Source: Candidatus Blautia intestinipullorum (GTDB taxonomy: Bacteria; Bacillota; Clostridia; Lachnospirales; Lachnospiraceae). Taken from it: DNA of 5,001 bases. The position numbers were made by a program, and so were the translations under genes. The stretch covers positions 1-5,001 of the forward strand of contig DWVA01000063.1 of assembly GCA_019120475.1 (NCBI GenBank), read 5' to 3'. The notes beneath the pieces were generated by a model. It was not told the origin of the DNA. It was given only the letters and a program-made list of their open reading frames with translations, and made no database searches. Positions 1 through 5,001 of the stretch are shown in pieces (positions within the stretch are counted from its first letter, which is position 1; each line of letters begins with the position of its first letter).

Positions 1-30
1 AAAAAATTTAAAATCAATATATACCATGTA

Positions 31-61
31 TTTTTTCACACACACATTTCTTTTTTCACAC
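31..61. repeat. Direct repeat TTTTTTCACAC, 20-bp period
   Basis: The 11-mer TTTTTTCACAC occurs at 31-41 and again at 51-61, a register of exactly 20 bp, about two helical turns. The inverted core GTGAAAA occurs once more at 117-123, inside the promoter region. The spacing would put two protein-binding sites on the same DNA face, but poly-T and CA-rich sequence can repeat by chance in an AT-rich leader. No regulator is identified. Confidence 0.45.
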
Positions 62-69
62 TTTTCTGA

Positions 70-86
70 TTCGGAAATTTACAGAA
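70..86. repeat. Copy 1 of a 17-bp near-direct repeat (TTCGG...ACAGAA)
   Basis: TTCGGAAATTTACAGAA here matches TTCGACAATTTACAGAA at 145-161 in 15 of 17 positions, with the last 11 bases identical. The copies lie exactly 75 bp apart, close to seven helical turns. Each has weak internal symmetry (TTC ... AAnTT ... GAA), so each could be a binding site for a dimeric regulator. Function is inferred only from repetition. Confidence 0.5.
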
Positions 87-118
87 TTTTTTCTTTGTAT
101 AAAAAGGACTTTGAACGT

Positions 119-147
119 GAAAATAGAGAATTATAATCTATATTTTC
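119..147. promoter_or_regulatory. 29-bp imperfect palindrome over a TATAAT box (candidate operator)
   Basis: The arms GAAAATA (119-125) and TATTTTC (141-147) are perfect inverted repeats, and the inner AGA (127-129) and TCT (137-139) also pair. In all, 11 of 14 positions per arm are symmetric about base 133. The dyad covers a perfect TATAAT at 132-137, which has a TTGAAC box at 111-116 with a short 15-bp spacer. A protein bound here would block that promoter. The sequence does not match the Rex box I know (TTGTTAA-N4-TTAACAA) or a cre site. It could also be chance symmetry in AT-rich DNA. Confidence 0.45.
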
Positions 148-161
148 GACAATTTACAGAA
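145..161. repeat. Copy 2 of the 17-bp near-direct repeat (TTCGA...ACAGAA)
   Basis: Second copy of the element at 70-86, differing at two positions. It touches the right arm of the dyad at 119-147 and lies 18 bp upstream of the preferred -35 box at 179. If it is an operator, its position would suit activation or control of the downstream promoter. Confidence 0.5.
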
Positions 162-178
162 AAATAGAAACATATCGC

Positions 179-207
179 TTGTGGAAAGTGTATGTTTCAT
201 GTATAAT
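179..207 (+). promoter_or_regulatory. Predicted sigma-A promoter of hydCBA
   Basis: TTGTGG at 179-184 and a perfect TATAAT at 202-207 are separated by 17 bp, the optimal sigma-A spacing. The predicted start would be near 214, giving a leader of roughly 70 nt before hydC. The -35 box matches only three of six consensus bases, so an activator may help. A small inverted repeat (CATGT 198-202, ACATG 212-216) flanks the -10. Alternatives are TTGAAC/TATAAT at 111-137 (15-bp spacer) and a TATAAT at 226-231 with no convincing -35. Confidence 0.45.
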
Positions 208-267
208 TAAGACATGCTATCTGGCTATAATGACGAAAAGAATGAAAAAGCAAGAAAAATATCAGTC

Positions 268-274
268 AAGGAGG
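268..274 (+). promoter_or_regulatory. Ribosome binding site of hydC
   Basis: AAGGAGG is a perfect match to the anti-Shine-Dalgarno core and ends 7 nt before the ATG at 282. It fixes the hydC start and suggests strong translation initiation for the first gene of the operon. Confidence 0.85.
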
Positions 275-281
275 AAAGCAA

Positions 282-761
282 ATGTTAGACCAGTCTTATT
301 ACAGGAAGACGGACGAGATCATTGACCATTACGGACGCAAGCCTGCCTCTCTTATTCCTATTATGCAGGATATTCAGGCAGAGTATCGTTACCTTCCGGG
401 AGAACTTCTTACTTATGTGGCATCACAGATTGGGGTTACGGAAGCGAAAGCTTTCAGCGTGGCAACGTTTTATGAGAATTTCTCATTTGAACCAAAAGGA
501 AAATATATCATCAAGGTCTGTGATGGAACTGCCTGTCATGTGCGCAAATCCATGCCGGTAAAAGAGGCCTTGATGAAAGAGCTTGGCTTAAGCCATAAGA
601 AACACACTACGGACGATATGATGTTTACCGTGGAAACGGTTTCCTGTCTGGGAGCCTGCGGACTGGCTCCGACCCTTACTGTAAACGATGAAGTGCATCC
701 GAAAATGACCCCGGAAAAGGCGGTGGATCTTCTGGAAGAATTGAGAGGTGAGAAAGCATGA
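282..761 (+). CDS. hydC: NAD-linked [FeFe] hydrogenase subunit HydC (NuoE/HndA family, [2Fe-2S])
   Basis: This 159-residue protein is the NuoE-like 24-kDa subunit of a HydABC hydrogenase, also called HndA. An N-terminal helical region (about 1-65) is followed by a thioredoxin-like fold that binds one [2Fe-2S] cluster. The ligands are C80 and C85 in CDGTACHVRKS, and C122 and C126 in SCLGACGLAP, the expected C-x4-C plus C-x3-C pattern. In the complex it contacts the flavin subunit HydB. Length is normal for the family and no signal peptide or membrane segment is seen, so it is cytoplasmic. The start is fixed by AAGGAGG 7 nt upstream. The stop overlaps the hydB start in ATGA, implying translational coupling. 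The closely related complex I NuoE is disfavoured because the [FeFe] hydrogenase gene follows and no membrane subunits are present. Confidence 0.93.
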   Translation: MLDQSYYRKTDEIIDHYGRKPASLIPIMQDIQAEYRYLPGELLTYVASQIGVTEAKAFSVATFYENFSFEPKGKYIIKVCDGTACHVRKSMPVKEALMKELGLSHKKHTTDDMMFTVETVSCLGACGLAPTLTVNDEVHPKMTPEKAVDLLEELRGEKA

Positions 762-2629
762 AAATAATGTCAAAAGATGATCTGCTGAGCAGACAGAGAG
801 AGGTTCAGAATAATATAGACAACTATACCTGCCGCGTGCTTGTCTGTTCCGGTACCGGATGTATGGCCTCCGGCGCCCAGAAAATTTACGACGAAATGGT
901 AAAACTCTGTGAAGATATTGACGGCGTACAGGTGGAAATGCAGCAGGATATCCCGCATCTGGGCGTGATAAAAACCGGGTGCCAGGGACTTTGTGAACTG
1001 GGCCCTCTGATGAGAATAGAGCCGTATGATTATCAGTACGTGCATGTGCAGCCGGAGGACTGCCGCGAGATTGTAGAGCGCACTGTACTTCTGGGACAGC
1101 CGGTAGAGCGGCTTTTCTACCGCGATGACGACAAGGCGTGTCCCCATCCGGACGATATTCCGTTTTTAAACCAGCAGACAAGGATCGTTCTGGAAAACTG
1201 CGGAAAAATAGACGCGGAATCCATAGACGAATATATCGGAGCCGGCGGATTTCAGGCTCTGGCAAAGGCGCTGTTCGAGATGACTCCCCAGGAAGTCATT
1301 GACGAGGTATCCAAATCCGGGCTTCGCGGCCGCGGCGGCGCAGGCTTCCCCGCTGGCAAAAAATGGTCCCAGGTAGCGCGGCAGAAGGAAAAAATTCGCT
1401 ATGTAGTATGCAACGGCGACGAGGGCGACCCGGGAGCCTTCATGGACGGCTCCGTTATGGAGGGCGACCCCTATAAGATGATTGAGGGTATGATCATCGC
1501 CGCTTACGCGGTAGGCGCCGAGAACGGATATATTTATGTCAGGGCAGAATATCCCCTTTCTGTAAAGAGACTCCGTATGGCCATGGAACAGGCGGAAGCA
1601 TATGGACTTCTGGGTGAAAATATCCTTGGTTCCGGAGTGAACTTCCATTTACATATCAACCGCGGAGCAGGCGCTTTTGTCTGCGGCGAGGGTTCCGCTC
1701 TTACGGCTTCCATTGAAGGAAACCGCGGTATGCCCCGTGTAAAACCTCCCCGTACCGTAGAAAAAGGTCTCTGGGAAAAACCAACGGTTCTGAACAACGT
1801 GGAAACCTACGCTAATGTTCCGAAAATCATCCTTCAGGGCGCCGACTGGTTCCGCACCATCGGAACAGAGGGAAGCCCGGGAACGAAGACTTTCTCCCTG
1901 ACTGGTTCTATTGAAAATACAGGCCTGATCGAGGTTCCCATGGGAACAAGCCTTCGTCATATCATCTATGATATCGGCGGCGGCCTGAAAAGCGGCGCGG
2001 CGTTTAAAGGCGTGCAGATCGGCGGTCCTTCCGGCGGATGTCTGGTAGAAGACCAGCTTGATATTCCTCTTGACTTTGATTCTGTAAAGAAACTGGATGC
2101 CATCATGGGATCCGGCGGCCTTGTTGTTATGGATGAAAATACCTGTATGGTAGAAGTGGCAAGATTTTTCATGAGCTTTACCCAGAGAGAGAGCTGCGGC
2201 AAATGTGTTCCCTGCCGTGAGGGAACAAAACGTATGCTGGAAATCCTGGAAAGAATTGTCGACGGCAAAGGTGAGATGTCCGATCTGGATGAACTGGAAG
2301 AACTGGGGTCTATGGTTCAGAGTATGGCTCTGTGCGGTCTTGGAAAGAGCGCCCCTCTTCCTGTTATCAGTACCCTGAAACGCTTCCGCAGTGAATATGA
2401 AGAGCATATCCGGGATAAAAAATGTCGTGCAAAGGTCTGCACCGCTCTCCGTCAGTTCCACATCAACGCAGAATTCTGTATCGGCTGCGGCAAATGCGCA
2501 AAGAACTGTCCGGCAGGAGCGATCACCGGAAAGATCAAGCATCCGTATCATATTGACAACGACCTGTGTATCAAGTGCGGCGCTTGTAAAGACAACTGTA
2601 ACTTTGACGCAGTTTATGTGGAAGCATAG
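758..2629 (+). CDS. hydB: NAD-linked [FeFe] hydrogenase flavin subunit HydB (NuoF/HndC family)
   Basis: This 623-residue cytoplasmic protein carries the predicted FMN and NAD(H) site of the hydrogenase, where electrons are thought to split or merge. Domains in order: a thioredoxin-like [2Fe-2S] domain (about 23-110; C30, C35, C75, C79); a NuoF core (about 150-530) with glycine-rich GLRGRGGAGFPAGKKW at 188-203, NGDEGDPGAFMD at 219-230 and GAGAFVCGEGSAL at 303-315; a [4Fe-4S] site with C480, C483, C486 and C526; and a C-terminal 2[4Fe-4S] ferredoxin domain (C574, C577, C580, C584; C604, C607, C610, C614). H550, C556 and C561 lie between them and may bind zinc, as I recall for HydB structures. 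The pocket reads GEGS where most relatives have GEET. The start overlaps the hydC stop, with GAGAGGTGAG upstream; an in-frame ATG at 767 is a less likely start. The fused N-terminal domain explains the absence of a separate HndB-like gene. Confidence 0.93.
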   Translation: MKIMSKDDLLSRQREVQNNIDNYTCRVLVCSGTGCMASGAQKIYDEMVKLCEDIDGVQVEMQQDIPHLGVIKTGCQGLCELGPLMRIEPYDYQYVHVQPEDCREIVERTVLLGQPVERLFYRDDDKACPHPDDIPFLNQQTRIVLENCGKIDAESIDEYIGAGGFQALAKALFEMTPQEVIDEVSKSGLRGRGGAGFPAGKKWSQVARQKEKIRYVVCNGDEGDPGAFMDGSVMEGDPYKMIEGMIIAAYAVGAENGYIYVRAEYPLSVKRLRMAMEQAEAYGLLGENILGSGVNFHLHINRGAGAFVCGEGSALTASIEGNRGMPRVKPPRTVEKGLWEKPTVLNNVETYANVPKIILQGADWFRTIGTEGSPGTKTFSLTGSIENTGLIEVPMGTSLRHIIYDIGGGLKSGAAFKGVQIGGPSGGCLVEDQLDIPLDFDSVKKLDAIMGSGGLVVMDENTCMVEVARFFMSFTQRESCGKCVPCREGTKRMLEILERIVDGKGEMSDLDELEELGSMVQSMALCGLGKSAPLPVISTLKRFRSEYEEHIRDKKCRAKVCTALRQFHINAEFCIGCGKCAKNCPAGAITGKIKHPYHIDNDLCIKCGACKDNCNFDAVYVEA

Positions 2630-2644
2630 AAGGGAGGATGTATT

Positions 2645-4333
2645 ATGGGAGTAATGACCATTGACGGCAGAAAAGTAGAATTTACCGATGAAAAAAATGT
2701 CCTGACCGTAATCCGTAAGGCAGGAATCAATATACCGACACTGTGCTATCATTCAGAAGTATCCACCTTCGGCGCGTGCCGTCTCTGTACAGTGGAGGAT
2801 GACAGAGGAAGAACTTTTGCGTCCTGTTCAGAGGAACCAAGAGACGGAATGGTGATCTACACCAATTCCGGAAGAATCAAAAAGTACAGAAAGCTGATCG
2901 TGGAGCTGCTTCTTGCGGCCCACTGCAGAGACTGTACCACCTGCGTAAAAAGCGGGGAGTGCGTTCTTCAGGAACTGGCCCATCGTTTCGGCGTGAGAGA
3001 TATCCGCTTTAAGAATACAAGAGAGATCCGCGAGATTGACGACAGCTCACCGGCTATTGTCCGGGATCCAAACAAATGTATTCTCTGCGGCGACTGTGTC
3101 CGCGCCTGCGAGGAGCTTCAGGGAATCGGAGCTCTGGGATTCGCGTACAGAGGCACCGACGCTATGGTAATGCCTGCGTTTAACAAAAAGATCGCGGAGA
3201 CCCAGTGCGTCAACTGCGGTCAGTGCAGAGTATACTGTCCTACAGGAGCGATTTCTATCAAGACACACATGGACGAAGTATGGGAGGCTCTGTCAGACCC
3301 CAACGTCCGGGTGGTTGCCCAGGTTGCGCCGGCGGTCCGTGTGGCGGTGGGAGATCATTACGGTCAGCCAAAGGGACGCAGTGTAATGGGAAAAATCGTC
3401 AATGCCCTTCATAGAATGGGATTTGACGAAGTATACGACACAAGCTTCAGCGCGGATCTGACCATTATGGAGGAATCAGCGGAATTTCTGAAAAGACTGG
3501 AAAAAGGAGAAAACCTTCCTCTCCTGACATCCTGCTGTCCTGCATGGGTGAAATTCGTGACAGATCAGTACAAAGAGTTTATACCAAATGTTTCCACCTG
3601 CCGTTCTCCGATGGGAATGATGTCCGCGGTGATCAAAGAGTATTTCCGCGATCCGGAACATGCGGAAGGCAAAAAAACAGTAATGGTGGCGATCATGCCC
3701 TGTACGGCAAAGAAAGCGGAAGCCATCCGTCCAAACAGTTTTACAAAAGACCAGCAGGATACGGACATCGTGATCACGACTACAGAGCTTACAAGAATGA
3801 TCGACAACTTCGGCCTGGATTTTGCGTCTCTTGATCCGGAAGCCTGCGACATGCCTTTCGGCTTCGGTTCCGGCGGCGGAGTGATCTTCGGCGTTACCGG
3901 AGGCGTTACAGAGGCGGTGCTCAGAAGGCTCAGCCCGGAACATACGAAAGAAGCCATGAGGGAAATTTCCGAGTGCGGCGTCCGCGGAGACGAAGGAATC
4001 AAGGAATTCAGTGTTCCTTATAACGGCACAGAACTGAATATCTGCGTAGTCAGCGGTCTTGCCAATGCAAGAACCGTTATGGAAAGGGTAAAGAACGGCG
4101 AAGCCAACTATCACCTGATCGAGGTTATGGCATGCCGCCGCGGATGCATCATGGGCGGCGGACAGCCTACCAGAGCCGGTGACAGGACAAAAGCGGCCAG
4201 AGCGAAGGGACTTTACAATGCCGACAATACGATGATCATCAAGAAATCCGATGAAAATCCGCTGGTGATCGAGCTTTATGAAGGACTTTTGAAAGGCAGG
4301 GAGCACGAACTGCTTCACAACGATTTTTATTGA
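2645..4333 (+). CDS. hydA: [FeFe] hydrogenase catalytic subunit HydA (group A, HndD-like)
   Basis: This 562-residue subunit reduces protons to H2 or oxidises H2 at the H-cluster. N-terminal electron relay: a plant-type [2Fe-2S] domain (C34, C45, C48, C61); a His-Cys [4Fe-4S] site (H93, C97, C100, C106); and a 2[4Fe-4S] domain (C145, C148, C151, C155; C188, C191, C194, C198). H-cluster motifs follow: TSCCPAW at 295-301, MPCTAKK at 351-357 and VMACRRGCIMGGGQP at 494-508, with ligands C298, C353, C497 and C501. Compared with Clostridium pasteurianum CpI, numbering is shifted by two, and the proton path C297, E280, S317 and E277 is intact, as are K356 and M351. A short C-terminal domain ends in HELLHNDFY. 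AGGGAGG (2631-2637) lies 7 nt before the ATG. Unusual are R498-R499 where Pro-Gly is typical, and an extra C94. Gene order points to a HydABC complex; true bifurcation versus simple NADH coupling cannot be read from sequence alone. No HydE, HydF or HydG maturase gene is in view. Confidence 0.95.
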   Translation: MGVMTIDGRKVEFTDEKNVLTVIRKAGINIPTLCYHSEVSTFGACRLCTVEDDRGRTFASCSEEPRDGMVIYTNSGRIKKYRKLIVELLLAAHCRDCTTCVKSGECVLQELAHRFGVRDIRFKNTREIREIDDSSPAIVRDPNKCILCGDCVRACEELQGIGALGFAYRGTDAMVMPAFNKKIAETQCVNCGQCRVYCPTGAISIKTHMDEVWEALSDPNVRVVAQVAPAVRVAVGDHYGQPKGRSVMGKIVNALHRMGFDEVYDTSFSADLTIMEESAEFLKRLEKGENLPLLTSCCPAWVKFVTDQYKEFIPNVSTCRSPMGMMSAVIKEYFRDPEHAEGKKTVMVAIMPCTAKKAEAIRPNSFTKDQQDTDIVITTTELTRMIDNFGLDFASLDPEACDMPFGFGSGGGVIFGVTGGVTEAVLRRLSPEHTKEAMREISECGVRGDEGIKEFSVPYNGTELNICVVSGLANARTVMERVKNGEANYHLIEVMACRRGCIMGGGQPTRAGDRTKAARAKGLYNADNTMIIKKSDENPLVIELYEGLLKGREHELLHNDFY

Positions 4334-4353
4334 TAAAACTTAAGTATGGGAAC

Positions 4354-4381
4354 AGACCGGAGGGCGAAGGCTCTCCGGTCT
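4354..4381 (+). terminator. GC-rich hairpin after hydA, probable terminator with poor U-tract
   Basis: GACCGGAG (4355-4362) pairs perfectly with CTCCGGTC (4373-4380). The stem extends by an outer A-T pair and inner G-T, G-C and C-G pairs around the loop GAAG (4366-4369), about 12 bp in all. It starts 20 nt after the hydA stop, which is followed directly by an in-frame TAA. The 3' side reads TTGCGT, not a run of T, so intrinsic termination may be leaky, or the hairpin may mainly protect the hyd transcript from 3' decay. Confidence 0.6.
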
Positions 4382-4409
4382 TGCGTGATATCGAAAATTC
4401 GGATACAAT
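4381..4409 (+). promoter_or_regulatory. Predicted promoter of the fumarase gene
   Basis: TTGCGT at 4381-4386 and TACAAT at 4404-4409 are separated by exactly 17 bp. The -10 matches five of six consensus bases and the -35 three of six. The expected start is near 4416, leaving a leader of about 40 nt. The -35 box begins at the base of the hydA hairpin. The 121-bp gap after hydA supports a separate transcription unit. Confidence 0.45.
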
Positions 4410-4440
4410 GTAGGAAACAATAAAAGTAGTATACGATAAC

Positions 4441-4446
4441 AGGGAG
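4441..4446 (+). promoter_or_regulatory. Ribosome binding site deciding the fumarase start
   Basis: AGGGAG ends 8 nt before the ATG at 4455 but only 2 nt before the other in-frame ATG at 4449. Normal spacing therefore favours 4455, which gives a protein starting MREINAAK. Confidence 0.7.
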
Positions 4447-4454
4447 ATATGTAT

Positions 4455-5001
4455 ATGCGTGAAATTAATGCGGCAAAGATCACAGAGGCAATCGAACGCC
4501 TCTGCATTGAGGCAAACCAGGTGCTTCCGGAAGATATAAAGGAGGCGATCGGGAAATGCAGAGCCTGTGAGGATGGAGAGATTGCCTGTCAGATCCTGGA
4601 CAACATCATTGAGAATTATAAAATCGCGCAGGAGGAGCAGGTTCCTATCTGCCAGGATACGGGAATGGCCTGTGTATTTCTGGAGATTGGACAGGATGTC
4701 CATATTATAGGAGGAGATCTTACTGAGGCAGTAAATGAGGGAGTGCGGAGAGGCTATGAAAAAGGCTATCTGCGAAAATCAGTAGTAAAGGACCCGGTAA
4801 GAAGAGGAAATACAGGAGACAATACCCCGGCAATGCTGTACACGGAAATCGTTCCGGGAGAACGGATTAAAATTACAGTAGGGCCCAAGGGCTTTGGAAG
4901 CGAAAACATGAGCGCCATACGCATGTTCAAGCCTTCGGCAGGATTGCAGGGAATCAAGGATTTTATTCTGGAAACAGTAGAAGCGGCAGGCCCGAACCCC
5001 T
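4455..5001 (+). CDS. fumA: Class I fumarate hydratase alpha subunit, 3' end beyond the window
   Basis: The first 182 codons are present and the frame stays open to the right edge. The protein belongs to the N-terminal half of class I [4Fe-4S] hydro-lyases, which interconvert fumarate and L-malate; in many anaerobes this is a separate alpha subunit working with a beta subunit. Visible marks are PICQDTGMA at 64-72, where C66 is the first expected cluster ligand, RRGNTGDNTPA at 116-126, and GPKGFGSENMS at 143-153. The last residues, EAAGPNP, lead into the usual NPCPP motif whose cysteine is the second ligand, just beyond the edge. The L(+)-tartrate dehydratase alpha subunit (TtdA) is so similar that it cannot be excluded; fumarase is favoured as the commoner function in Clostridia. 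The beta subunit gene is expected directly downstream. The start at 4455 is chosen for its ribosome binding site. Confidence 0.88.
   Translation, partial: MREINAAKITEAIERLCIEANQVLPEDIKEAIGKCRACEDGEIACQILDNIIENYKIAQEEQVPICQDTGMACVFLEIGQDVHIIGGDLTEAVNEGVRRGYEKGYLRKSVVKDPVRRGNTGDNTPAMLYTEIVPGERIKITVGPKGFGSENMSAIRMFKPSAGLQGIKDFILETVEAAGPNP

Larger units (their letters stand above)
1..281. other. AT-rich gene-free leader upstream of the hydrogenase operon
   Basis: No credible coding frame is present on either strand, and base composition changes sharply to AT-rich compared with the genes. It holds three TATAAT boxes (132-137, 202-207, 226-231), a 29-bp imperfect dyad centred on base 133, a 17-bp near-repeat at 70-86 and 145-161, and a TTTTTTCACAC repeat at 31-41 and 51-61. 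This amount of ordered sequence suggests a regulatory region for the hyd operon rather than simple spacer. I recognised no riboswitch or T-box, and no clear terminator of an upstream gene. The upstream neighbour lies outside the window. Confidence 0.75.

Noticed and set aside
21..36. ATAC-CAT-GTAT stem followed by T-run as a terminator for an upstream gene
   Set aside because: A 4-bp AT-rich stem is too weak to support the call.
182..200. TGGAAA-N7-TTTCAT inverted repeat inside the preferred hyd promoter
   Set aside because: Only four base pairs are symmetric, which is expected by chance in this composition.
1..281. Rex-type operator (TTGTTAA-N4-TTAACAA) or cre site expected for redox or carbon control
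   Set aside because: Neither half-site of Rex is found in the leader. The nearest cre-like stretch, TTGAACGTGAAA at 111-122, lacks the required TGNAANCG spacing.
588..1265. 225-codon minus-strand frame across the hydC-hydB junction
   Set aside because: Arg- and Pro-rich translation without motifs, typical of a shadow frame, and it overlaps two confident genes.
1649..2752. 367-codon open frame on the minus strand opposite hydB
   Set aside because: It lies antisense to most of a gene with all its expected motifs. Its predicted protein shows no recognisable domain, and such open frames arise from codon bias in the sense gene.
3476..4318. 280-codon minus-strand frame opposite hydA
   Set aside because: It shadows the H-cluster domain, has no recognisable motifs, and no separate gene fits inside a complete hydA.
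4540..4570. AAGGAGG followed by ATG inside fumA, suggesting an internal small gene
   Set aside because: The frame stops after four codons, and the bases are explained by the fumarase coding sequence.
4239..4703. 154-codon minus-strand frame over the hydA end and fumA start
   Set aside because: It crosses the hairpin and promoter region and overlaps two well-supported + strand genes; no family resemblance is seen.

Overview
The window looks like a chromosomal stretch of an anaerobic Firmicute, most likely a gut-type Lachnospiraceae or related Clostridia. The evidence is a strongly AT-rich intergenic region next to coding sequence of moderate GC, AAGGAGG-type ribosome binding sites, a three-gene NAD-linked [FeFe] hydrogenase operon, and an oxygen-labile class I two-subunit fumarase. 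The family calls are secure. The taxonomic call is an inference from protein and codon style, made without any database search.

Layout: bases 1-281 hold no gene. This AT-rich leader contains several TATAAT boxes, a 29-bp dyad over one of them, and two sets of direct repeats. Bases 282-4333 are a tight + strand operon, hydC-hydB-hydA. hydC and hydB overlap by 4 bp (ATGA), and hydB and hydA are separated by 15 bp that carry a ribosome binding site. After hydA come tandem stop codons and a strong GC-rich hairpin without a good U-tract. A plausible promoter (TTGCGT, 17 bp, TACAAT) starts at the base of that hairpin. From 4455 the alpha subunit of a class I fumarate hydratase begins and runs off the right edge.

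How the genes work together: HydC (NuoE-like, [2Fe-2S]), HydB (NuoF-like flavin and NAD(H) subunit with fused iron-sulfur domains at both ends) and HydA (multi-cluster [FeFe] hydrogenase) form a soluble cytoplasmic HydABC/HndACD complex. In this family the complex couples NADH, usually together with reduced ferredoxin by flavin-based electron bifurcation or confurcation, to H2 evolution or uptake. All H-cluster ligands and the known proton-transfer residues are present in HydA, so the enzyme should be active. The fumarase gene appears to be a separate transcription unit.

Most of the window is a well-known system. The items most worth a second look are the unexplained symmetrical and repeated sequences in the hydC leader, the change of the usual GEET to GEGS in the predicted NADH pocket of HydB, and an Arg-Arg pair beside the last H-cluster cysteines of HydA. 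I found no evidence for a wholly new system, mobile element, CRISPR array or RNA gene.
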